Assembly: GCA_902464035.1 (NCBI GenBank)
Contig: CABQHT010000004.1
Location: 1 to 62,801, forward strand
Direction: 5' to 3'
Length of the DNA stretch: 62,801 nt
DNA from: an uncultured Collinsella sp.
GTDB lineage: Bacteria; Actinomycetota; Coriobacteriia; Coriobacteriales; Coriobacteriaceae
The notes beneath the pieces were generated by a model. That model had not been told where the DNA came from, ran no database searches, and was given only the letters and a program-made list of their open reading frames with translations. Below are positions 17,202 through 24,145 of this stretch, in pieces. Position numbers and translations under genes: made by a program. The number at the start of each line of letters is the position of its first letter. The first letter of the stretch is position 1.

Positions 17202-17577
17202 TCTCAATCTGTAACAGGTGAGAGCGGAATCCGGGTCTAGATGTTACAGATCGAGACACAGGGGTCCCTCCCCGACTTCAATCTCGATCTGTAACATCTT
17301 GGGCCCCAAAACCCCTCTTACTGATACAGATCGAGACGAACGGTGAGCCCTCCGTTAAAATATCTCAATCTGTAACAACAACTCGGCAAAAACAGGTCTA
17401 ACCGTTACAGATTTAGACATTCGAAACCGACTGATAGGTTCATCTAAATCTGTAACATCTAGAACCCAAATCCTCAGCTAACTGTTACAGATTAAGACAA
17501 AGAAAACCGTCCAAACCGAATGTCTCAAACTGTAACAACTGGAACCCAAATCCTCGTCCAACTGTTACAGATCGAGA
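17202..17577. repeat. Array of ten 15-bp half-repeats alternating in orientation on a 40-bp pitch
   Basis: Forward units match TCTCRATCTGTAACA and reverse units its complement TGTTACAGATYGAGA. Forward copies start at 17202, 17282, 17363, 17443 and 17523. Reverse copies start at 17242, 17322, 17403, 17483 and 17563. Every gap is 25 bases except one of 26, so the pitch is 40 bp. Each forward-reverse pair can fold as a 15- to 17-bp stem with a 25-base loop. Several mismatches would be G-U wobbles only if the minus strand is transcribed. Internal spacers of pairs 4 and 5 resemble each other; the rest differ. It occupies most of the 647-base gap before 17748. Confidence 0.9.
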
Positions 17578-17715
17578 CAAACGGTTGCCGTAGTTGTTGG
17601 CAGACGAGGTTGTCGACGTTGCCGAGCCTCCCCTCGCCTGCCGTTGGCGGGTGTTGCGGGGCTGTTCACCGCATTGCCGCCGCGCTGGGGGTGTGCAGAC
17701 CGTAGGATAGTCTTA

Positions 17716-17730
17716 TTGACAGCCTGTCAA
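17716..17730. promoter_or_regulatory. Perfect 15-bp palindrome upstream of the dehydrogenase operon
   Basis: TTGACAG-C-CTGTCAA sits 17 bases before the GTG start of the operon at 17748. Its position near the expected transcription start suggests a repressor operator. TAGGAT at 17703-17708 could be a -10, but the promoter is not clear. Confidence 0.45.
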
Positions 17731-17747
17731 CTCGTCTGGGAGGCACC

Positions 17748-19202
17748 GTGGCAGAAACGTTTGATATCGCAATTGTGGGCGCGGGCATTACGGGGTGCGT
17801 CATCGCGCGGCAGCTCGCGCGATTTGACCTGTCCATTTGCGTGGTCGAGGCAGCAAACGATATCGCGCTGGGCGCGTCGAAGGCCAACGGCGGCCTGGTG
17901 CACGCTGGCTACGATCCGGCGCCGGGCACCGTAAAGGCGAAGGTCAACGCCCGTGGCTGCGAGTTGTACGGTACGTGGGCGCAGGAGCTGGGCTTTTTGT
18001 TCCGCCGCACCGGGTCGATGGTGTTGGGCTTTAACAACGAGGACCGCGCGCATCTGGAGCAGCTACGTTGCAACGGCCATGCCAACGGCGTGCCCGAGCT
18101 GTCGATCGTCGGACCCGACCGCATACACGAATTAGAGCCGCGCGCCAGTGCCAAGGCGACGTGCGCGTTGTGGTGCCCATCGACTGGGTTTGTCGACCCG
18201 TTTGAGGTTGCCATCGCCGCGCTGGAGAACGCCGTGGCCAACGGGGTGACGTTTATGCGCTCCGCACCCGTGGAGGCGATTGAAGTCGCGGGCTCGGGCG
18301 ACGACGCGCGCTTTACGTTGGCGACGCCCGCCGGAGACGTGCGCTGCCGCTACCTGATCAACGCCGCGGGCAACGGCGCCGCGGACATCTCGCATATGGC
18401 GGGCGCCGAGGAGTTTCAGATGATCTGGCGTCAGGGCAACATCGTGGTGCTGGACAAGGAACCGCGCACGCTCATGCCGCTCTACCCCGTGCCGACGCCG
18501 GTGTCGAAGGGCGTTATCGTGACGGGCACCGTGCACGGCAACACCGTGATCACCGCAACGGCTGCCGTGCGCGAGCCGGGCGACACGCAGACCTATGCGA
18601 GCGATGTGAACGCGCTGCTGACCGGCGCGCGCAAGCTGGTGCCCGACCTGGACACGCGACGCGTGGTGCGCGCGTTTGCCGGCGGGCGTCCGGTCATTCA
18701 GGGAACGAACGACTTCTTTATTGGGCAGTCGGCCGTGGTGCCAAGGCTTTTCCAGGCGGCGGGCATTCAGTCGCCGGGCGTGGCGAGCGCGCCGGCCATT
18801 GCCGAGCGCCTGGAACAGGTGCTGCGCGAAGCCGGTGTGACTTTGCACGAGCGTGCCGATTGGGACCCGATTCGTCGCGCGCCGGACGACTTTGACCGCG
18901 CGTCGCTTGCTCGCAAGGAAGAGTTGATCGAGTCCGACCCCGCGTGGGGGCAGATTGTCTGCCGCTGCGAGACGGTGCCCGAGGCCGAGATCGTGGCCGC
19001 GATTCGGCGCCGCCCGGGCGCGGTTTCGGTCGAGGGCGTCAAGCGCCGCTGTCGTGCCGGCATGGGTCGGTGCCAAAGCGGCTTTTGCCAGAGCCGTGTG
19101 GTGGCGATCCTGGCGCGCGAGCTGGACTGCGACCCCAGCGAGGTATTACTGGAGGACGCCGGCTCCTGGCTGGTCGAGGGTCCTTTGAAGGGGGTGCGCT
19201 AG
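17748..19202 (+). CDS. FAD-dependent glycerol-3-phosphate dehydrogenase-like protein with BFD-type [2Fe-2S] domain
   Basis: The 484-residue protein has an N-terminal FAD-binding Rossmann motif (DIAIVGAGITGCVIARQLARF), a GlpA/DadA-like oxidoreductase core (ASKANGGLVHAGYD, NAAGNGAADIS, RAFAGGRPV) and a C-terminal [2Fe-2S]-binding domain with CRCET and CRAGMGRCQSGFC. This is the anaerobic glycerol-3-phosphate dehydrogenase (GlpA) arrangement. The start is GTG with GGGAGG just upstream. It is the first gene of a three-gene operon with a pyridine-nucleotide/FAD oxidoreductase and a DUF1667 protein, a trio seen in anaerobic Gram-positives. Glycerol-3-phosphate oxidation is likely, but other 2-hydroxyacid or amino substrates are possible. 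Confidence 0.8.
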   Translation: MAETFDIAIVGAGITGCVIARQLARFDLSICVVEAANDIALGASKANGGLVHAGYDPAPGTVKAKVNARGCELYGTWAQELGFLFRRTGSMVLGFNNEDRAHLEQLRCNGHANGVPELSIVGPDRIHELEPRASAKATCALWCPSTGFVDPFEVAIAALENAVANGVTFMRSAPVEAIEVAGSGDDARFTLATPAGDVRCRYLINAAGNGAADISHMAGAEEFQMIWRQGNIVVLDKEPRTLMPLYPVPTPVSKGVIVTGTVHGNTVITATAAVREPGDTQTYASDVNALLTGARKLVPDLDTRRVVRAFAGGRPVIQGTNDFFIGQSAVVPRLFQAAGIQSPGVASAPAIAERLEQVLREAGVTLHERADWDPIRRAPDDFDRASLARKEELIESDPAWGQIVCRCETVPEAEIVAAIRRRPGAVSVEGVKRRCRAGMGRCQSGFCQSRVVAILARELDCDPSEVLLEDAGSWLVEGPLKGVR

Positions 19203-19203
19203 G

Positions 19204-20559
19204 ATGGCGACGGATATCGAGATGGACGCTGGACGCGATACGGCCGATGCCGCGCCAACGCAGGCGTTCGACGTGGTCGTTATCGGCGGCGGACCTGCCG
19301 GCATGGCGGCCGCGCTTGCCGCGCACAAGGCCAACGCGCGCGTAGCCATCGTGGAACGCGAGCATCACCTGGGTGGCATCCTGCGTCAGTGCATCCACCC
19401 CGGCTTTGGCCTGTCGCACTTTAAGCAGGAACTCACCGGCCCCGAATACGCGCAGCGGTTTATCGACCAGGTACGCGCGACCGACATCGCGCTGTTCTTG
19501 GACAGCATGGTGATCGGGATTGACGGGGGTTCAGGCGCAGCGGACACAGGCAACGCCGCGGTCCATACCGTCACGCTCATGAGCCCTGCCGGCATGATGC
19601 AGCTCACCGGGCGCGCGATTGTCCTTGCCATGGGTTGCCGCGAGCGCACCCGCAGCGAGATCAAGATCCCCGGCAGCCGTCCCGCCGGCGTGTTTACGGC
19701 GGGCCTGGCACAGCGATACATCAATATCGAAAACCTCAAGCCCGGCTCGCGCAGCGTCATTTTGGGCTCGGGAGACATCGGGCTTATCATGGCGCGCCGC
19801 TGCACGCTTGAGGGGATTTCCGTCGAGGGCGTGTACGAGCTCATGCCGTACGCCAACGGACTGCGCCGCAATGTGAAGAATTGCCTGGACGATTTTGGCA
19901 TTCCGCTGCATCTGTCTACCACGGTCACGCGCGTGATCGGGCACGACCGCGTGGAGGCCGTCGAGGTAAGCCAGGTCGACGAGCGCCTGGCGCCCATTCC
20001 GGGGACCGAGCGCATCGTTCCGTGCGACACGCTGCTGCTTTCGGTGGGCTTGATTCCCGAGAACGAGCTTTCGGTTGCCGCGGGTGTAGAGCTTGATCCG
20101 CGCACGCGCGGCGCCGTAGTGGACCAGAGTCTGCAGACGGGCGTGCCGGGTATCTTTGCCTGTGGCAACGTGCTGCACGTGCACGACCTGGCCGACAACG
20201 TGACGACAGAGTCCGAGCGCGCCGGTGCGGCTGCGGCGGCGTACGCGCTGGGAACCGGCGCGGGCGCCGTTCCGGACTGCGAGCTCGCCGTCTCCCCAGC
20301 CGGCATTGCGGGATACGCGCTGCCGGGACGCATTACGGCTGCGGCGCTCACCAAGCTGAACTTCCGCGTGCGCCGGCCAGTCAATGCCGCCCGCGTGAGG
20401 ATCTTGGCCGACGGCGAGGAACTGTTCGCTGGCAAGGTCCGTGCATTTAAGCCGAGCGTCATGGAAAGCTTCCCGCTGCCGGCAAAGGTCATCAAACAAG
20501 CGCTCGACCTGTGTGCCAGCGAGATTGTCCTATCCGTCGATCCCGTCGAGGAGGCATAA
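19204..20559 (+). CDS. NAD(P)/FAD-dependent oxidoreductase, second subunit of the operon
   Basis: The 451-residue protein has a FAD motif (FDVVVIGGGPAGMAAALAAH near residue 22), the disulfide/redox-like segment GGILRQCIHPGFG, a second dinucleotide fold (SVILGSGDIGLIMARR) and the closing GIFACGNVLHVHDLADNV motif. It resembles the small flavoprotein subunits that pair with GlpA-type dehydrogenases and the HcnB/opine-oxidase group. The start is one base after the preceding stop, with GAAGGGGG upstream, so the genes are co-translated. It probably passes electrons from the dehydrogenase to an acceptor. Confidence 0.8.
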   Translation: MATDIEMDAGRDTADAAPTQAFDVVVIGGGPAGMAAALAAHKANARVAIVEREHHLGGILRQCIHPGFGLSHFKQELTGPEYAQRFIDQVRATDIALFLDSMVIGIDGGSGAADTGNAAVHTVTLMSPAGMMQLTGRAIVLAMGCRERTRSEIKIPGSRPAGVFTAGLAQRYINIENLKPGSRSVILGSGDIGLIMARRCTLEGISVEGVYELMPYANGLRRNVKNCLDDFGIPLHLSTTVTRVIGHDRVEAVEVSQVDERLAPIPGTERIVPCDTLLLSVGLIPENELSVAAGVELDPRTRGAVVDQSLQTGVPGIFACGNVLHVHDLADNVTTESERAGAAAAAYALGTGAGAVPDCELAVSPAGIAGYALPGRITAAALTKLNFRVRRPVNAARVRILADGEELFAGKVRAFKPSVMESFPLPAKVIKQALDLCASEIVLSVDPVEEA

Positions 20560-20562
20560 AGC

Positions 20563-20961
20563 ATGAGCGAGAAAGCGATCGAAACGCTGCAGTTCAACTG
20601 CACGACCTGCCCATCCGAATGCCTTCTGACCGTAGAGGTGGAGCGCGACGCCAATGGCGCCGTGGTGGAAGTGCGCTCCGTAACTGGCAACAACTGTCCG
20701 CGCGGCGATAAGTTCGCACATCAGGAGCTCACCTGTCCCATGCGCGTGCTCACAACGACCGTGACCGTCTCCGGCGGCGACGAAGCCCTACTCCCCGTCC
20801 GCACGGCCGAAGCCATCCCGCTGGAGCTTCACGCCCAAGCTATGGACCTCATCCGCGGCGTGGTCGTCAACGCCCCCATCCGCATGGGCGACGTCGTGCT
20901 GGAAGATCTTCTCGGCACCAACATTGACCTAGTCGCCAGCATGGACATCGACCCAGCCTAA
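20563..20961 (+). CDS. DUF1667 protein
   Basis: The 132-residue protein has the DUF1667 cysteine pattern: CTTCPSEC near the N-terminus, NNCPRG and LTCPMRVLTTTV. These cysteines probably bind an iron-sulfur cluster or zinc. It lies 3 bases behind the flavoprotein gene and is the third member of the conserved dehydrogenase operon, most likely a small electron-transfer subunit. Confidence 0.82.
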   Translation: MSEKAIETLQFNCTTCPSECLLTVEVERDANGAVVEVRSVTGNNCPRGDKFAHQELTCPMRVLTTTVTVSGGDEALLPVRTAEAIPLELHAQAMDLIRGVVVNAPIRMGDVVLEDLLGTNIDLVASMDIDPA

Positions 20962-21090
20962 GCAGCAAATTTGGGACGGGGCTCTTTTAGCTGCTTTTGC
21001 AAGGTGTGTCCCCAGGTGCCGGCATAAAAGGAACGTCCCTATGTGCCAGGCTTGGGATACCATGGTGGCAGCCTAGCGAAAGGATGTTTC
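20962..21090. other. Intergenic region with a fragment of a dispersed repeat
   Basis: TTTGGGACGGGGCTCTTTT just after the DUF1667 stop matches, in inverse, the segment at 22415-22436 (AAAAAGCCCCGTCCCAAATT). GCAGC and GCTGC flank it and could pair. The AAAGGA ribosome-binding site of the next gene is at the end of this region. Confidence 0.5.
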
Positions 21091-22179
21091 ATGGCACATG
21101 TCGATGACCAGCGTGTGGCACGCGTGCTCGATGCGCTCGAGGCCCAGCACCCCGGCGCACAGCTGCTCGTAAACGACCCGTGGTCAATCTATTACCTGAC
21201 CGGCTTTTATGCCGATATGTTCGAGCGTTTTTGCGGCGTGCTGCTCGCGCGCAATGCCGAGCCGGTAATCCTAGTCAACGCCCTGCACCAGCTGCCGGAA
21301 TACGACAATGCCCGCGTTGCCTACCACACCGATACCGATATCGTGACCGATGCCATCGCGCGCGAGGTCGATCCGATCAAGCCGCTTGGCATCGATACCG
21401 TCATGCGCTCCGGCTTTTTGATGCCCCTCATAGAGTGCCACGCCGCCAGTGAGTTTTTCCTGGGCGATTTTGCCGTCACCGCCGCACGCACGTACAAGGA
21501 CGCTACCGAGCAGGAGCTTATGCGCGTGTCCTCGGCTGCCAACGACGCCGTGATGGCCGATGCCATCAAGCTCGTCCACGAGGGCGTGACGGAGCGCGAA
21601 ATTGCCGACCAGATGCTCAGTCTGTATCGCAAGCACGGCTGCGAGGGCTTTAGCTTTCCGCCCATCGTGAGCTTTGGCGCCAACGCCGGCGACCCGCATC
21701 ATGAACCCGACGATACCGTGCTCAAGCGCGGCGACGTGGTGCTGTTCGACATTGGCGGACGCCATCGCAACTACTGCTCGGACATGACGCGCACGTTCTT
21801 TTGGGGTGAGCCGGACGAGGAAACCGTACGCATCTACGACATCGTGCGCCGCGCCAACGAAGCCGCCGAGGGGCTCATCGCACCGGGCGTTCGCATGTGC
21901 GACCTGGACCGCGCCGCACGCGATGTGATCGAGGACGCAGGCTATGGGCAGTACTTTACGCACCGCTTGGGACACTCGATCGGCCTGCAGGACCACGAGC
22001 CGGGCGACGTCTCGCTGGTCAACGAGCAAGTCGTAGAGCCAGGCATGACGTTCTCCATCGAACCGGGCATCTACCTCCCCGGCCGCACCGGCGTCCGCAT
22101 CGAGGACTTGGCCCTGGTGACCGAGTCCGGCGTCGAGATCCTCAATGCCTACCCCCACGATCCGGTCCGCCTAGACTAG
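21091..22179 (+). CDS. M24 metallopeptidase (Xaa-Pro aminopeptidase/dipeptidase type)
   Basis: The 362-residue enzyme has a creatinase-like N-terminal domain (WSIYYLTGFYADMFERF) and a pita-bread catalytic domain. The five metal ligands are recognisable: the two Asp in FDIGGRHRNYCSDMTRT, His in HRLGHSIGL, Glu in SIEPGIY and Glu in RIEDLALV. It would release N-terminal residues next to proline. The ATG at 21091 has AAAGGA 7 bases upstream. It is monocistronic; a hairpin follows (22183-22213). Confidence 0.88.
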   Translation: MAHVDDQRVARVLDALEAQHPGAQLLVNDPWSIYYLTGFYADMFERFCGVLLARNAEPVILVNALHQLPEYDNARVAYHTDTDIVTDAIAREVDPIKPLGIDTVMRSGFLMPLIECHAASEFFLGDFAVTAARTYKDATEQELMRVSSAANDAVMADAIKLVHEGVTEREIADQMLSLYRKHGCEGFSFPPIVSFGANAGDPHHEPDDTVLKRGDVVLFDIGGRHRNYCSDMTRTFFWGEPDEETVRIYDIVRRANEAAEGLIAPGVRMCDLDRAARDVIEDAGYGQYFTHRLGHSIGLQDHEPGDVSLVNEQVVEPGMTFSIEPGIYLPGRTGVRIEDLALVTESGVEILNAYPHDPVRLD

Positions 22180-22182
22180 GCA

Positions 22183-22213
22183 ATGCGGCAAAGGGGCTGT
22201 CCCTTTGCCGCAT
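22183..22213. terminator. 13-bp hairpin after the M24 peptidase gene
   Basis: ATGCGGCAAAGGG (22183-22195) pairs perfectly with CCCTTTGCCGCAT (22201-22213) around a 5-base loop. No T run follows, so termination is possible but not clear; it may instead be one of the many hairpin repeats in this genome. Confidence 0.5.
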
Positions 22214-22226
22214 CACATGAATGCCG

Positions 22227-22384
22227 CCACAAAAACGGCCTATCTACTACGTTTAGCCCGCATGGGTCGACCATACCTGTGTTTTCGCAAAACTGGTAAG
22301 CCATCTACCTGCGGTTTTCATTTCGCAATTCTCGGTGTGGTCGGGGGTAGTCGGTAAAACGTAGTAGATAGGCCCATTTCGTGG
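22227..22384. repeat. 158-bp near-palindromic dispersed element, copy 1
   Basis: The ends CCAC and GTGG enclose an 18-bp perfect inverted repeat (GGCCTATCTACTACGTTT, 22237-22254 with 22357-22374) and inner complementary blocks such as CGACCATACC with GGTGTGGTCG. The whole can fold as one long stem-loop. A second copy of the same length but inverted lies at 60256-60413. No coding potential is seen. Confidence 0.85.
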
Positions 22385-22446
22385 CAAGCGAGTCAACTCG
22401 GGGCACAGGGCAGCCAAAAAGCCCCGTCCCAAATTGACTGCTTTTG

Positions 22447-22512
22447 AGTTGCGGTGATATACGGACTGTTTGAGGCTTCTTGCTTGTAAAACAGTCCGTT
22501 TTCACCGCAACT
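22447..22512. repeat. 66-nt two-stem hairpin element next to folC
   Basis: AGTTGCGGTGA pairs with TCACCGCAACT, and immediately inside it ACGGACTGTTT pairs with AAACAGTCCGT, each 11 bp. The right arm recurs in degenerate form at about 60540-60570 and related ends occur near 60135 and 60195. It sits 15 bases after the folC stop and might also end folC transcription, although a T run is lacking. Confidence 0.75.
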
Positions 22513-22526
22513 GATGTGGGGATGGG

Positions 22527-23870
22527 TTAACGGAGCAGGCCCGCTACTTCGCCGGCCAGGGTGATGGTGCCGGCGGCAACGAAAGCCTCGCCCGCGGCAT
22601 CGAGGGCCGCGAGGGCCTCGGGCACGCTGGGATACACACCCGCGAGCTTGTCGGCGTCCACTAGGGCGGCGAGCTCCTCTGCCGGCAAGGCGCGATCGGA
22701 ATCGGTCTGGGTTACGACCACGCGGGGGAACGCCGGAACCAGAACGTCAACGATACCCGCCACGTCCTTATCGGCCAGCGCGGCGCACAGCAGCGTGGGG
22801 CGATTCTCTACGCACGAATCGATCTCGTCCAGTGCGCTCACAAAGTTCTCGCAGCTCTGAGGGTTATGACAGGCGTCGATCAGCTTGAGCGGATTGGTTC
22901 CCAGCACATCAAAGCGACCCGGCGTGGGGCAGCCCATAAGCGACGCATCGAGCTTGTCATGATCGAGCTCGCGACCCAGATACCCCTCGCACAGCATAAT
23001 CGCGCACGCAGCATTCTGCGGCTGATACGCCGGCTTGACCATGCTAGACGTATAGATCGCACGCGACGTAGTACAGCTAAACTCCACCGTGTCGCCCACA
23101 TGTGCCGGCACCTTGGTCGTGGCATGGTTCACCACCAGCGGCACTATGCCGCACTCGCGACAACGTGCATCCATCACGCGCTGAACACTCGCCTCATGCG
23201 TGCCCTCACCCAAAACAACCAGGCGCCCAGGCTTAATAACCGCAGCCTTCTCCCCCGCAATAGCCTCGAGCGTATCGCCCAAAATTCGTGTGTGGTCGAG
23301 CCCGATGCCGGTGATGGCAACGGCGACGGGATCGGTCGCGCTCGTGGCGTCCCAGCGTCCGCCCATGCCGACCTCGAGCACAGCAACATCAACCGCAGCC
23401 TCGGCAAACACGACAAGTGCGGCAGCCGTCAGCAGGTCAAACGGTGTGATGGCATAGGCACGCTCCCCCGCCGCCACACGACGGGCATTCACTCGATGAC
23501 CCGCCTCGACGGCGGCAGAAACGCCACGGGCAAAGGCCTCGTCGCTCACAACGCGCCCGTCAACTTCCATGCGCTCGGGATAGCGAACAAGCTGCGGCGA
23601 CGTATACAGCGCGGTCTTTAACCCCTCACCACGCAAGATAGCAGCCGAAAAACGCGTGGTCGAAGTCTTGCCATTGGTACCGGCAACCTGGATGCAATCA
23701 AAATACTCGTCCGGACGCCCCAGCTCATCAAGCATATCGACAACCGTCTCCAACAACGGCCCAGCATCCCCAGAAATCCGCCCCGTATCAGCAGCCAGCC
23801 CAACAGCCTCATCAAACGAAAGCAACTTAAACGAGAACGGCACAGAATACGACCCCGAACGCTTAGCCAT
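22527..23870 (-). CDS. folC: Folylpolyglutamate synthase / dihydrofolate synthase
   Basis: The 447-residue enzyme adds glutamates to folates (and glutamate to dihydropteroate). It carries the ATP-binding P-loop VAGTNGKTSTTRF near residue 65, TSPQLVRYPERM, the Mur-ligase-like GMGGRWDATS and the C-terminal DACHNPQS motif. The ATG at 23870 (MAKRSGS) with GAGGGGA 9 bases upstream is preferred over an ATG 7 codons earlier. It follows valS on the same strand after about 275 bases that contain a nested hairpin. Confidence 0.92.
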   Translation of the reverse strand: MAKRSGSYSVPFSFKLLSFDEAVGLAADTGRISGDAGPLLETVVDMLDELGRPDEYFDCIQVAGTNGKTSTTRFSAAILRGEGLKTALYTSPQLVRYPERMEVDGRVVSDEAFARGVSAAVEAGHRVNARRVAAGERAYAITPFDLLTAAALVVFAEAAVDVAVLEVGMGGRWDATSATDPVAVAITGIGLDHTRILGDTLEAIAGEKAAVIKPGRLVVLGEGTHEASVQRVMDARCRECGIVPLVVNHATTKVPAHVGDTVEFSCTTSRAIYTSSMVKPAYQPQNAACAIMLCEGYLGRELDHDKLDASLMGCPTPGRFDVLGTNPLKLIDACHNPQSCENFVSALDEIDSCVENRPTLLCAALADKDVAGIVDVLVPAFPRVVVTQTDSDRALPAEELAALVDADKLAGVYPSVPEALAALDAAGEAFVAAGTITLAGEVAGLLR

Positions 23871-24022
23871 AACCCAAAGTCCCCTCAACATAAAAAGAGG
23901 CCCATCAAAAACAACGAGCCCCTCCCATTAAAAATATCAGCCAAACACCGCTTTACAGCGACCTCAAGGCCACAACCCGGTGGCCCTAACAGGCAGCGGA
24001 CGCTCCCGTAACCGCCATGGGA

Positions 24023-24130
24023 GCGGTTTGGGGCTTTGCTCGATACAAGTTCCGCACGAGCCGAAGGCCACTTAATGTGGCCTTCGTGCGAGCAGGACTG
24101 TCCGCAGTAGCGAGCAATGCCCCAAACCGC
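24023..24130. repeat. Nested double-hairpin element downstream of valS
   Basis: An outer stem of 12 bp + mismatch + 7 bp (GCGGTTTGGGGC...TTGCTCG, 24023-24042, with 24111-24130) encloses an inner hairpin, GAAGGCCAC-TTAAT-GTGGCCTTC (24063-24085). A GCAC/GTGC extension flanks it with a 5-base GAGCC bulge. The inner hairpin is the inverse of the one at 26902-26949, with paired base changes. The region 23941-24030 also holds CGCTCCC/GGGAGCG and GGCCA/TGGCC stems. Confidence 0.8.
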
Positions 24131-24145
24131 GCCCCCCAGTACCGC

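Noticed and set aside
17202..17577. CRISPR array
   Set aside because: Repeats are 15 bp and alternate in direction, gaps are 25 bases and partly similar, and there are no cas genes.
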